A stretch of 64,000 nucleotides of DNA from Polynucleobacter sp. GWA2_45_21 (GTDB taxonomy: Bacteria > Pseudomonadota > Gammaproteobacteria > Burkholderiales > Burkholderiaceae). The translations under genes and the position numbers were made by a program. This document shows, in pieces, positions 56,134-64,000 of the stretch. The first letter of the stretch is position 1. Every line of letters starts with the position of its first letter. Location: contig NZ_MHZG01000011.1 of the NCBI RefSeq assembly GCF_001830325.1, forward strand, positions 1-64,000. Direction: 5' to 3'. The notes under the pieces were generated by a model that did not search any database, was not told the origin of the DNA, and worked only from the letters and a program-made list of their open reading frames with translations.

Positions 56134-56961
56134 CTAGGCGTAAACCGCCTTAGGCAACCAAGAATTAGCTAGCCATGGCCTGGGGATCTGAAACTCGTCT
56201 GGATAGCCAATTTGAGTTAAATAGAGACCGGCCGGTGAGAACGTAGGCGCCGCAATACTACGATCCTTTGCCGCTAGGACTTCTGCCATCCACCCTGCTT
56301 TTTGCTTGCCAATACCAATTTGGATAAAACTACCAACTAAGTTACGAACCATGTGATGCAGGAAAGCATTCCCTTTAATCTTTAAATAGAGCCAAGGCTC
56401 ATCAGAGAAAATTTCGATGGAATACATCGTCTTTACTGGGGTCTTACTTTGACACTCCGAAGATCGAAATGAGGTGAAATCATGCTCACCAATCAAACAT
56501 TGAGCAGCATCTTTCATGGCATCCACATCAAACCAGCGATCTGCTGGCAGCATGACGTAACCCGCGCGGTCTACTGCCATAGGAGAACGGCATGGGCCAG
56601 CATGTAATGCGTAAATATAGGTGCGCTCATGTGCAGAATAACGAGCGCTAAACTCTTCTGGCACCACTTGAGCCCAATTAACCACAATCGACTCTGGCAA
56701 GAAAGTATTAACCCCTCTAACCCAAGACCAGCTCTCTCGCTCAACCTCAACATCAAAGTGAACGACCTGACCTAAAGCATGGACGCCCGTATCTGTTCTG
56801 CCCGCTGTAATGACACGTATAGGATTGGATTTCAATCCATCTGTCCCAACAAAGGCAGAAATAGCCTTTTCTAACTCATCTTGAATCGTATTCCGATTTA
56901 CTTGGGACTGCCATCCTGAATAAGGGCTGCCATCATATTGAAGGCCTAAGGCGATACGCAT
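56134..56961 (-). CDS. truA: tRNA pseudouridine synthase A
   Basis: A 275-residue enzyme that modifies uridines 38-40 of the anticodon stem-loop. The catalytic aspartate is D57 in [13 protein letters not shown], with [14 protein letters not shown] near the C-terminus. It lies 38 bases before trpF; that gap has three GCCTTAGGC-like words but no clear terminator. Confidence 0.96.
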   Translation of the reverse strand: MRIALGLQYDGSPYSGWQSQVNRNTIQDELEKAISAFVGTDGLKSNPIRVITAGRTDTGVHALGQVVHFDVEVERESWSWVRGVNTFLPESIVVNWAQVVPEEFSARYSAHERTYIYALHAGPCRSPMAVDRAGYVMLPADRWFDVDAMKDAAQCLIGEHDFTSFRSSECQSKTPVKTMYSIEIFSDEPWLYLKIKGNAFLHHMVRNLVGSFIQIGIGKQKAGWMAEVLAAKDRSIAAPTFSPAGLYLTQIGYPDEFQIPRPWLANSWLPKAVYA

Positions 56962-56969
56962 AGTAACGT

Positions 56970-58355
56970 TTAAGAATCTCTCTGCGACAACTCGGTCAGT
57001 AGACCTTGAGCCTCAACCGTAATTGCAGGATCAATTGAACTTCCAATGTGGACAATTTCTTGAAGAGATTTTTTGGCTGCGGCGAAATCTTCAATCGTGA
57101 TGTACGCCCGAGCCAAATTTAACTTCACACGAAGAGCATCAGCCAGCGGATTAATCTCAGCAACTGGAGGCTGAGTCGGTTTTTTAACAGGCGTCAAGTC
57201 GAGATCAATTCCAGCGAATAATGCCTTAGCACGATCCGGCATTGCAGTATTCGAAGAATGATGCTGTTGAGGGGTAGCATTTTCATTGGGAATACTCTCT
57301 GAAAAATTTCGAGCTTCGGAGCGACGAGCATTTTTGGCTAGCAACCAGAGCAATAAACCAGTAAGCCCCATCAATGCTAATGCGAAGATTGCTGGTGCAA
57401 AACCACCCATGCCAAAAGAACCATCATTTTTTACAGGCTCTGCTGTCTTGCCTTTAGCTTGGTCAAGAAGGCGTTGCAAATCAGCAATATTCTTTTCAAG
57501 TTCAGCAACACGAATTCGTGTTTGTTCAAGTGCTTTTTCTTGCGCTACAAGATCTTCTGTATAGCGGCGCTCTTCAGAGCTGCCTTCAGTACTCGATCCA
57601 ATTTTGAGTCTATCTTTAGCTGGTGCATCGGGACTATTCTTTTGAGCATTTGAGCCTTGCACCCCGCTTCTTGTTTCTCGTTCGGCCAACCATTGAGCAT
57701 TTGACTCGGCCACAAACTGATGAGCCTCTGCCGGACTAATTGAACGTAACAAGGCTTGATTCGGCTGATTAAGCTCAGCACCAGCCTCAAGACGGTTAAT
57801 GCTGCCACTAGCAAATGCATCGGGATTGGCTTTAAATAAAGCCATCATGGTTTGATCAAGATTTGCGCCCTGCATTTGGGGCGCTAATTGCGCAGCAATT
57901 TCAGAAAGGGTTTGACCTTGTCTCACTAGAATTTTCTGAGCGTCGCCAAGGAGCAATGTGTAGGCTTTAGTGATGCTTCCCGCAGACCAATTTAAGGTGA
58001 CCATAACATCCAAGAATGGATCCTCTGTCATTGGCACAGATTCAACTGTCTCAAGCAGAATCATCAACTGCTCTTGTTGATTGCGATAAATCATCGCCTG
58101 AGGATTGAGATCAAGGACCTTTTGAGATATCCCTAATCGGTCATATGCAGTCTTACTAGCAATACTGACATTTAAGCTGGAAAGTGCGGATTGCTCATCA
58201 GCACCAACTCGAATTGGAAACTCTACCTTGAGTGGTTCTCCGGGCCTAGAAAGGAGCTTTGGAGAACCAAGGGAAATGGCTGCTGCTGCACAGGACCAAC
58301 TTAGCCAAACTAAGCAAAGCGCTCTTGCAAACTGAATCTGGCTAAATCTGAACAT
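56970..58355 (-). CDS. FimV-like peptidoglycan-binding protein
   Basis: A 461-residue protein from ATG 58355, overlapping the asd stop by one base. It has a signal peptide, an N-terminal FimV domain with [22 protein letters not shown], a LysM-like [11 protein letters not shown] part, and a coiled coil (about 265-310). A membrane helix ([21 protein letters not shown]) follows, then a C-terminal FimV domain ([28 protein letters not shown]). The layout is that of FimV/TspA proteins for polar or type IV pilus function. It is short for a FimV. Confidence 0.88.
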   Translation of the reverse strand: MFRFSQIQFARALCLVWLSWSCAAAAISLGSPKLLSRPGEPLKVEFPIRVGADEQSALSSLNVSIASKTAYDRLGISQKVLDLNPQAMIYRNQQEQLMILLETVESVPMTEDPFLDVMVTLNWSAGSITKAYTLLLGDAQKILVRQGQTLSEIAAQLAPQMQGANLDQTMMALFKANPDAFASGSINRLEAGAELNQPNQALLRSISPAEAHQFVAESNAQWLAERETRSGVQGSNAQKNSPDAPAKDRLKIGSSTEGSSEERRYTEDLVAQEKALEQTRIRVAELEKNIADLQRLLDQAKGKTAEPVKNDGSFGMGGFAPAIFALALMGLTGLLLWLLAKNARRSEARNFSESIPNENATPQQHHSSNTAMPDRAKALFAGIDLDLTPVKKPTQPPVAEINPLADALRVKLNLARAYITIEDFAAAKKSLQEIVHIGSSIDPAITVEAQGLLTELSQRDS

Positions 58356-59512
58356 TAGTGCTCTAACAAGATACGGAGCATGCGACGCAATGGCTCTGCA
58401 GCACCCCATAGGAGTTGATCGCCGACCGTAAATGCACCAAGATATTCAGGGCCCATAGCCATCTTATGGAGGCGGCCAATAGGCACAGTCAAAGTACCGC
58501 TAATTGCAGCTGGAGACAATTCACGCTCAGTGGTCTCGCGATCATTTGGAATGACCTTAACCCACTGGTTATCGTTGGCCAAAATGGCTTCGATCTCTTT
58601 TAGTGGAATATCTTTTTTGAGTTTGACTGTGAGGCCTTGTGAGTGGCAACGCATCGCACCAACACGAACACACAAACCATCAATTGGAATGCTTCCAGGC
58701 GTTCTAAATGGAGGACGACCTAAAATCTTATTAAACTCAGCGCCGCCCTTCCACTCTTCCTTGGTTTGACCATTCTCAACGGGGACATCAATCCAAGGAA
58801 TCAAGCTACCTGCTAAAGGCGTATTGCGGAAATTTTTCTTTGGAAAATCAGGTGAGCGTAAAGTCTCAGTAATCTTACGATCGATATCCAAGATCCAAGA
58901 GGATGGATCTGCCAATTCTGTTGCTACGCTATCACGTAAAGCACCCATCTGTAGAAGCAACTCGCGCATATTTTGTGCGCCAGCACCAGAAGCCGCTTGA
59001 TAAGTCATGGCACTGATCCACTCAACCATGTCGGCTTTAACTAAGCCACCCATCGCCATCATCATTAAGCTAACTGTACAGTTACTGCCAATCCAGTTTT
59101 TTCCACCGGCTGCTAATGCTTTGTCAATCACAGGTCGATTTACTGGATCCAAAATTAATACAGCATCATCTTTCATGCGCAATGCACTTGCAGCGTCAAT
59201 CCAATGACCTTGCCAACCGGCGGCACGTAGCTGAGGGAAAATCTCATTGGTGTAGTCGCCACCCTGACAAGTCAAAATAATGTCGCAACGCGAGAGCGCC
59301 TTGATGTCATTCGCATCCAGCAAAGTATTTTCACTCTTAGTGACCTTTTGACCATTTAAGAGTGGCACTTCACCGCCAGCTTGGCTGGTACTAAAAAATA
59401 CTGGCTCAATAAGATCAAAATCCTTCTCAGCGAGCATTCTCTCCATAAGAACGCTACCAACCATACCGCGCCAGCCGACTAAGCCTACTAATGGTGTTTT
59501 TGTATTTGCCAT
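58355..59512 (-). CDS. asd: Aspartate-semialdehyde dehydrogenase
   Basis: A 385-residue enzyme from ATG 59512. It reduces aspartyl phosphate for lysine, methionine and threonine synthesis. The NADP motif [17 protein letters not shown] and the active cysteine C135 in [12 protein letters not shown] are typical of the proteobacterial type. An upstream TTG at 59521 is a weaker option. Confidence 0.96.
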   Translation of the reverse strand: MANTKTPLVGLVGWRGMVGSVLMERMLAEKDFDLIEPVFFSTSQAGGEVPLLNGQKVTKSENTLLDANDIKALSRCDIILTCQGGDYTNEIFPQLRAAGWQGHWIDAASALRMKDDAVLILDPVNRPVIDKALAAGGKNWIGSNCTVSLMMMAMGGLVKADMVEWISAMTYQAASGAGAQNMRELLLQMGALRDSVATELADPSSWILDIDRKITETLRSPDFPKKNFRNTPLAGSLIPWIDVPVENGQTKEEWKGGAEFNKILGRPPFRTPGSIPIDGLCVRVGAMRCHSQGLTVKLKKDIPLKEIEAILANDNQWVKVIPNDRETTERELSPAAISGTLTVPIGRLHKMAMGPEYLGAFTVGDQLLWGAAEPLRRMLRILLEH

Positions 59513-59563
59513 GATGATCAACTATCTATTGAGTGTGATGAATGATTTAAATATATGAAACTC

Positions 59564-60637
59564 TTATTTTGAAAGAGCTGCTACTACAGCATCGCCCATT
59601 TCAACGGTAGAAACTTTTTTCGTACCATCGGTATAGATGTCAGCCGTGCGCAAGCCTTGAGACAAGACTTTTTGCACCGCCGCTTCAATTCGATCGGCTT
59701 CCGCAGGCATACCTAAGGAATAACGCAACATCATTGCGGCAGACAGGATGGTTGCTAAAGGATTAGCAATACCTTTGCCAGCAATATCCGGAGCAGAACC
59801 ATGACTTGGCTCATACAGCCCTTTATTATTTTTATCCAATGAGGCAGATGGCAACATACCGATGGAGCCAGTCAACATTGAGGCCTCATCAGAGAGGATG
59901 TCGCCAAATAAGTTCCCAGTCACCACAACATCAAATGCTTTTGGCGCTTTGACTAACTGCATTGCGGCGTTATCAACATACATATGTGATAACTCGACAT
60001 CAGGGTAATCTTTACCAACGCGAATCATGACATCACGCCACAACTGTGAAGTCTCCAGCACATTTGCTTTATCAACGCTACATACTTTCTTGCCACGCTT
60101 GCGTGCCGCCTCAAATGCAACGCGACCAATACGCTCTACTTCTGGCTCGCTGTAATGCATCATGTCGTAGCCTTCACGTGCACCCTTAAACAAAGGTAGC
60201 TCAGAAGTACGAATTCCTCGCGGCTGACCAAAGTAGATATCGCCATTCAGCTCACGAATAATCAATATATCCAGGCCACTCACAATTTCTGGCTTCAAGC
60301 TAGAAGCAGCTGTCAGTTCGTCATAGCAAATGGCTGGCCTGAAATTGGCAAACAATTCCAAATGCTTACGTAAACCTAAGATAGCTTGTTCAGGGCGGAG
60401 TTCACGAGCCAAGGCGTCGTATTTCCAGTCGCCTACAGCACCAAACAAAATAGCATCCGCTTTCTTAGCCAACTCTAAAGTTGCTGGCGGCAATGGATGA
60501 CCAGAAATATCGTAAGCTGCCCCACCTACAGGAGCAGTCTCAAGATCAAATTTTGGGCCGAGTGCGTTTAATACCTTAACGGCTTCAGCAACAATTTCCG
60601 GGCCGATACCATCGCCCGGTAGGACTGCAATTTTCAT
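59564..60637 (-). CDS. leuB: 3-isopropylmalate dehydrogenase
   Basis: A 357-residue oxidoreductase of leucine synthesis. [18 protein letters not shown] is at the N-terminus; the metal-binding [25 protein letters not shown] and the NAD site [18 protein letters not shown] are intact. It follows leuD by 23 bases. Confidence 0.97.
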   Translation of the reverse strand: MKIAVLPGDGIGPEIVAEAVKVLNALGPKFDLETAPVGGAAYDISGHPLPPATLELAKKADAILFGAVGDWKYDALARELRPEQAILGLRKHLELFANFRPAICYDELTAASSLKPEIVSGLDILIIRELNGDIYFGQPRGIRTSELPLFKGAREGYDMMHYSEPEVERIGRVAFEAARKRGKKVCSVDKANVLETSQLWRDVMIRVGKDYPDVELSHMYVDNAAMQLVKAPKAFDVVVTGNLFGDILSDEASMLTGSIGMLPSASLDKNNKGLYEPSHGSAPDIAGKGIANPLATILSAAMMLRYSLGMPAEADRIEAAVQKVLSQGLRTADIYTDGTKKVSTVEMGDAVVAALSK

Positions 60638-60660
60638 GAAAGGCCTCTAACTCTATAAAA

Positions 60661-61308
60661 CTACGGCAGTTGTGTCGCAAGCCAAGGCATCTTGAGGATG
60701 CGCTCAGCTTCATAAGCCTTGATTTTATCTGCATGTTGCAGGGTTAAGCCAATATCATCCAAGCCGTTAAGCAGGCAATGCTTTCTGAATGGCGCTACAT
60801 CAAAGCTATAGGAGGTGCCATCAGGGGTAATTACTTTTTGTGCTTGCAGGTCTACCGTGAGCTGATAACCGCTAAAAGCCATGGTTTCATTGAATAAATG
60901 GTCTACCTGCAGTTCAGTGAGAACAATCGGCAAAAGACCATTTTTAAAGCAATTATTGTAAAAAATATCGGCAAAACTCGGTGCAATAACAGCTCTAAAG
61001 CCGTATTGATCCAAAGCCCATGGAGCATGTTCGCGAGAGCTACCGCAACCAAAGTTCTTGCGGGCCAGCAAAATACCGGCATCTTTATAGCGTGGCTGAT
61101 TTAGAACAAAATCTGGGTTAATCGGGCGTGTGCTGCAATCCTGACCCGGCTCACCATGGTCCAAATAGCGCCATTCATCGAATAAATTCTGACCAAAACC
61201 CGTTTTTTTAATCGATTTTAAGAATTGTTTTGGAATGATGGCATCGGTATCCACGTTCTCGCGATTAAGGGGAGCAACCAATCCTTTGTATACCGTAAAT
61301 TTTTCCAT
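60661..61308 (-). CDS. leuD: 3-isopropylmalate dehydratase small subunit
   Basis: A 215-residue swivel-domain subunit, partner of LeuC. The motifs [14 protein letters not shown] and [14 protein letters not shown] are diagnostic. A small lipoprotein gene lies between leuC and leuD. Confidence 0.97.
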   Translation of the reverse strand: MEKFTVYKGLVAPLNRENVDTDAIIPKQFLKSIKKTGFGQNLFDEWRYLDHGEPGQDCSTRPINPDFVLNQPRYKDAGILLARKNFGCGSSREHAPWALDQYGFRAVIAPSFADIFYNNCFKNGLLPIVLTELQVDHLFNETMAFSGYQLTVDLQAQKVITPDGTSYSFDVAPFRKHCLLNGLDDIGLTLQHADKIKAYEAERILKMPWLATQLP

Positions 61309-61336
61309 AATGTCTTACCAGTTCGCTTCTACCGAA

Positions 61337-61543
61337 TTACTTAACGGGGGTTACAACCACATCTTTCCCTTTAGTTTGGGACTGGTTGTTATTGCTGTTG
61401 CCGCTACCACCCATTGAATTACCCATCGTTTGCAAATCCTTACCAACGCCTTCCATGGTGTTGGCACACGCAGAGAGAAGTACTCCAATAACTGCAACTG
61501 CAGCCAAACGCTGAATCATGGTGAGTGAAGATAATTTAGGCAC
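61337..61543 (-). CDS. Entericidin-like small lipoprotein
   Basis: A 68-residue protein with a lipoprotein signal ending in LLSAC, then ANTMEGVGKDLQTMGNSM and a glycine/asparagine/glutamine-rich tail. The ANTxxGxGxDxxxxG pattern is that of entericidin A/B family lipoproteins. It lies between leuC and leuD and is probably expressed with them. Function in this setting unknown. Confidence 0.85.
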   Translation of the reverse strand: MPKLSSLTMIQRLAAVAVIGVLLSACANTMEGVGKDLQTMGNSMGGSGNSNNNQSQTKGKDVVVTPVK

Positions 61544-61554
61544 TGTGCTTTTCC

Positions 61555-62964
61555 TTAAGAGATCTTGCGAACATCAACAAAGTGACCCTCAATAGCTGCA
61601 GCAGCAGCCATTGCAGGACTAACCAAATGCGTTCTTCCGCCATTGCCCTGGCGACCTTCAAAATTGCGATTGGAGGTAGATGCGCAACGCTCACCTGGCT
61701 CGAGTCGATCGGCATTCATTGCCAAGCACATAGAGCAACCTGGCTCGCGCCACTCAAAGCCTGCAGCCTTAAATACGCGGTCTAAACCTTCACGCTCAGC
61801 CTGTGCCTTGACTAATCCAGAGCCAGGAACGACCATGGCCAACTTCACATTAGCAGCTACTTTTTTACCTAGACGATCAACCACTTTTGCCGCAGCGCGG
61901 ATATCTTCAATGCGGCTATTGGTGCAAGATCCGATAAATACTTTATCAATCGAAATATTACTTAATGGAGTATTTGGAACAAGATCCATGTACTCTAGCG
62001 CACGCTCCATTGCGGAACGTTTATTAGGATCGAGCTCCTTTTCTGGATCTGGAACACGGTCGCTAATTGCGAGAACCATTTCTGGTGAAGTACCCCAAGT
62101 GACTTGAGGTGCGATCTCTTCAGCTCGCAACTCAACCACAGCATCAAAATGCGCATCGGCATCTGAATGCAAAGTACGCCAGTACTGTAAGGCATGACGC
62201 AAAGCCTCGCCTTTAGGGGCGTAAGGTCTACCTTGAATATATTCGATCGTAGTTTCGTCTACAGCTACAAGTCCAGCACGAGCACCTGCCTCAATTGCCA
62301 TATTGCAGAGGGTCATGCGACCCTCCATAGACAAATTGCGGATGGCTTCGCCTGCAAACTCAATGGTGTAACCAGTTCCGCCAGCAGTGCCAATCTTTCC
62401 GATTACAGCAAGCACAATGTCTTTCGCAGTGGAGCCTGGTTGCAGGCGGCCATCTACCTTGACCAGCATGTTCTTACTCTTTTTCATGAGCAAGGTTTGA
62501 GTGGCCAATACATGCTCAACTTCGGATGTACCAATACCAAACGCAAGCGCACCAAATGCACCATGCGTGCTTGTATGAGAGTCGCCACAAACCACTGTCA
62601 TGCCAGGTAATGTAGCGCCCTGCTCTGGTCCAATAACGTGAACGATCCCTTGACGGAGATCATTCATCTTGTATTGAGTAATACCAAAGGCATCACAGTT
62701 TTGATCCAGCGTGTCTACTTGTAGCTTCGAAATCGGATCCGTAATTCCCTCAGAACGATCTGTGGTGGGAACATTGTGGTCAGAAACAGCCAGATTGGCA
62801 GAGATTCGCCACACTGGTCGGCCAGCCAGATTTAATCCCTCAAAAGCTTGAGGGCTCGTCACCTCATGCAATAACTGACGATCTATATAAATTGTGGCCG
62901 TGCCGTCCTCTTCGGAATAGACGACATGGTCATCCCACAATTTGTCGTAAAGCGTGCGTGACAT
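61555..62964 (-). CDS. leuC: 3-isopropylmalate dehydratase large subunit
   Basis: A 469-residue aconitase-type 4Fe-4S enzyme. The cluster cysteines lie in [13 protein letters not shown] and [41 protein letters not shown] is also present. It follows the citrate synthase gene by 18 bases. Confidence 0.97.
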   Translation of the reverse strand: MSRTLYDKLWDDHVVYSEEDGTATIYIDRQLLHEVTSPQAFEGLNLAGRPVWRISANLAVSDHNVPTTDRSEGITDPISKLQVDTLDQNCDAFGITQYKMNDLRQGIVHVIGPEQGATLPGMTVVCGDSHTSTHGAFGALAFGIGTSEVEHVLATQTLLMKKSKNMLVKVDGRLQPGSTAKDIVLAVIGKIGTAGGTGYTIEFAGEAIRNLSMEGRMTLCNMAIEAGARAGLVAVDETTIEYIQGRPYAPKGEALRHALQYWRTLHSDADAHFDAVVELRAEEIAPQVTWGTSPEMVLAISDRVPDPEKELDPNKRSAMERALEYMDLVPNTPLSNISIDKVFIGSCTNSRIEDIRAAAKVVDRLGKKVAANVKLAMVVPGSGLVKAQAEREGLDRVFKAAGFEWREPGCSMCLAMNADRLEPGERCASTSNRNFEGRQGNGGRTHLVSPAMAAAAAIEGHFVDVRKIS

Positions 62965-62982
62965 GTATGCCCTCTAATACTT

Positions 62983-64000
62983 TTATTTACGTACAGTGAT
63001 GTTAGGAACTTTACGTGAAGTTTCTCCAACATATAGCTGACGGGGACGACCAATCTTGTACTCAGGATCAGTAATCATTTCTTCCCACTGAGCAATCCAG
63101 CCTACTGTTCTTGCTAAAGCAAAAATACAAGTGAACATTTCTGTAGGAACACCTAGAGCGCGCTGAACAATTCCTGAGTAGAAGTCTACGTTTGGATAAA
63201 GCTTGCGGCTTACGAAGTATTCATCTTCCAAGGCAATCTTTTCAAGCGTCATAGCCAACTTGAATAATGGGTCATTCTCAAGACCCATCTCTTTCAATAC
63301 TTCATGGCATGTTTCACGCATCAATTTGGCGCGTGGATCAAAGTTTTTATAAACGCGATGGCCAAAGCCCATCAAGCGAACACTAGAGTTCTTATCCTTA
63401 ACTTGGGCAATAAATTCACCAATCGTATCTACACCACCATTGGCTTGAATCTCATTGAGCATCTGCAAACAAGCTTCATTAGCGCCACCGTGTGCTGGAC
63501 CCCATAGACACGCAATACCAGCAGAGATTGCAGCAAATGGATTGGTGCCAGAAGAGCCACACAAGCGAACTGTTGATGTAGATGCGTTTTGCTCATGATC
63601 GGCATGCAATGTGAAGATGCGATCCAAAGCGCGAACCAAAACTGGATTGACTTTGTATTCTTCACATGGTGTTGCAAACATCATGCGCATGAAGTTTGCA
63701 GTGTATGACAATGAATTATCTGGATAGATAAATGGCTGACCTACAGAATACTTATAGGCCATCGCAACCAAAGTTGGCATTTTTGCAATCAAGCGAATTT
63801 GTGCAACTTCACGAGCATGAGGATCGCTGTAATCAATTTCATCATGATAGAAGGCAGCCATGGCACCAACCAAGCCAGTCAATACGGACATTGGATGTGC
63901 ATCACGACGGAAGCCACGCAAGAAGAATTGCATTTGCTCATGAACCATCGTGTGGTGCATGACCAATTGTTCAAAATCTTTTTTCTGTTTGGCGTTTGGT
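62983..64000 (-). CDS. gltA: Citrate synthase (partial, N-terminus beyond the window)
   Basis: The reading frame continues to the window end, so about the N-terminal quarter is missing. The active-site blocks are visible: [15 protein letters not shown] (first histidine), [16 protein letters not shown] (second histidine) and NVDFYSGIV (aspartate). It condenses oxaloacetate and acetyl-CoA. Length and motifs fit the hexameric proteobacterial type. Confidence 0.97.
   Translation of the reverse strand, partial: PNAKQKKDFEQLVMHHTMVHEQMQFFLRGFRRDAHPMSVLTGLVGAMAAFYHDEIDYSDPHAREVAQIRLIAKMPTLVAMAYKYSVGQPFIYPDNSLSYTANFMRMMFATPCEEYKVNPVLVRALDRIFTLHADHEQNASTSTVRLCGSSGTNPFAAISAGIACLWGPAHGGANEACLQMLNEIQANGGVDTIGEFIAQVKDKNSSVRLMGFGHRVYKNFDPRAKLMRETCHEVLKEMGLENDPLFKLAMTLEKIALEDEYFVSRKLYPNVDFYSGIVQRALGVPTEMFTCIFALARTVGWIAQWEEMITDPEYKIGRPRQLYVGETSRKVPNITVRK

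Noticed and set aside
56096-56139. Cluster of GCCTTAGGC-like words between trpF and truA as a repeat element
   Set aside because: Three short words in 45 bases, one overlapping the truA stop; no larger unit and no copies noticed elsewhere in the window.
58356-58409. Extension of the FimV-like protein to 58409
   Set aside because: The segment lies within asd in another frame; ATG 58355 fits a normal signal peptide and a TAATG junction.

Overview
The window looks like part of the chromosome of a free-living betaproteobacterium of the family Burkholderiaceae. Moderate GC content, compact gene packing, and the orders eno-ftsB, hsp33-gltX-tRNA(Ala-Glu-Asp) and leuC-leuD-leuB-asd-fimV-truA-trpF-trpB-trpA-accD-folC-dedD-cvpA-purF-metZ all fit a Polynucleobacter-like organism. 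The genus is an inference from gene content; no 16S gene is present. I saw no insertion sequence, phage, CRISPR array, replication origin or rRNA gene, and no gene-free stretch above 300 bases except the tRNA block at 3008-3463.

Layout. 1-3000: the end of enolase, ftsB, hslO (Hsp33, minus strand) and gltX. 3089-3413: three tRNA genes (Ala-GGC, Glu-TTC, Asp-GTC) with a candidate promoter and a terminator. 3464-14604: mixed housekeeping genes, including a membrane-anchored DnaQ-type exonuclease, an M48 lipoprotein protease, a hyi-garR glyoxylate pair, a K+ channel, an ankyrin protein and the minus-strand tatD-holB-tmk-mltG group. 14603-26262: mostly plus-strand genes for protein repair and stress (ygfZ, selO, msrB, yciB, bolA, a parvulin, gloA), an ABC-F protein, a queuosine-precursor transporter and glutaryl-CoA dehydrogenase.

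27341-46886: a sulfur-oxidation island of about 19 kb. A minus-strand run begins with an ArsR-family repressor (about 39068) and continues soxC-soxD-soxY-soxZ-soxA-soxX-soxB, a periplasmic DsrE protein, a SoxH-like metallo-hydrolase, a small cytochrome c, three YeeE/YedE sulfur transporters and a Blh-like (DUF442) protein. A thioesterase and mnmH follow. Diverging from arsR are modB-modC, which would supply molybdate for the Mo enzyme SoxC. A second minus-strand module (44248 to 40994) holds a YeeE/YedE pair, a tiny exported protein with four NPCGP repeats, an HGHFHLF-motif protein, a two-domain periplasmic rhodanese and a DUF2892 membrane protein. A separate periplasmic rhodanese, a Tat-exported HiPIP and an Fnr-like regulator flank it. 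Together these would import or bind thiosulfate, oxidise it in the periplasm by the Sox cycle, and move persulfide sulfur through rhodanese and DsrE carriers.

The most interesting non-coding sequence is the promoter of the second module (about 44275-44353). It combines a TTGACA -35 box, a long AT-rich inverted repeat over the -10 region that resembles the one at arsR, and two FNR-type boxes, one of them perfect. The nearby Fnr-like protein carries the ETISR recognition residues expected for such boxes.

46920-64000: a long minus-strand biosynthetic stretch: citrate synthase (partial), leuC, an entericidin-like lipoprotein, leuD, leuB, asd, fimV-like, truA, trpFBA, accD, folC, dedD-like, cvpA, purF and metZ.
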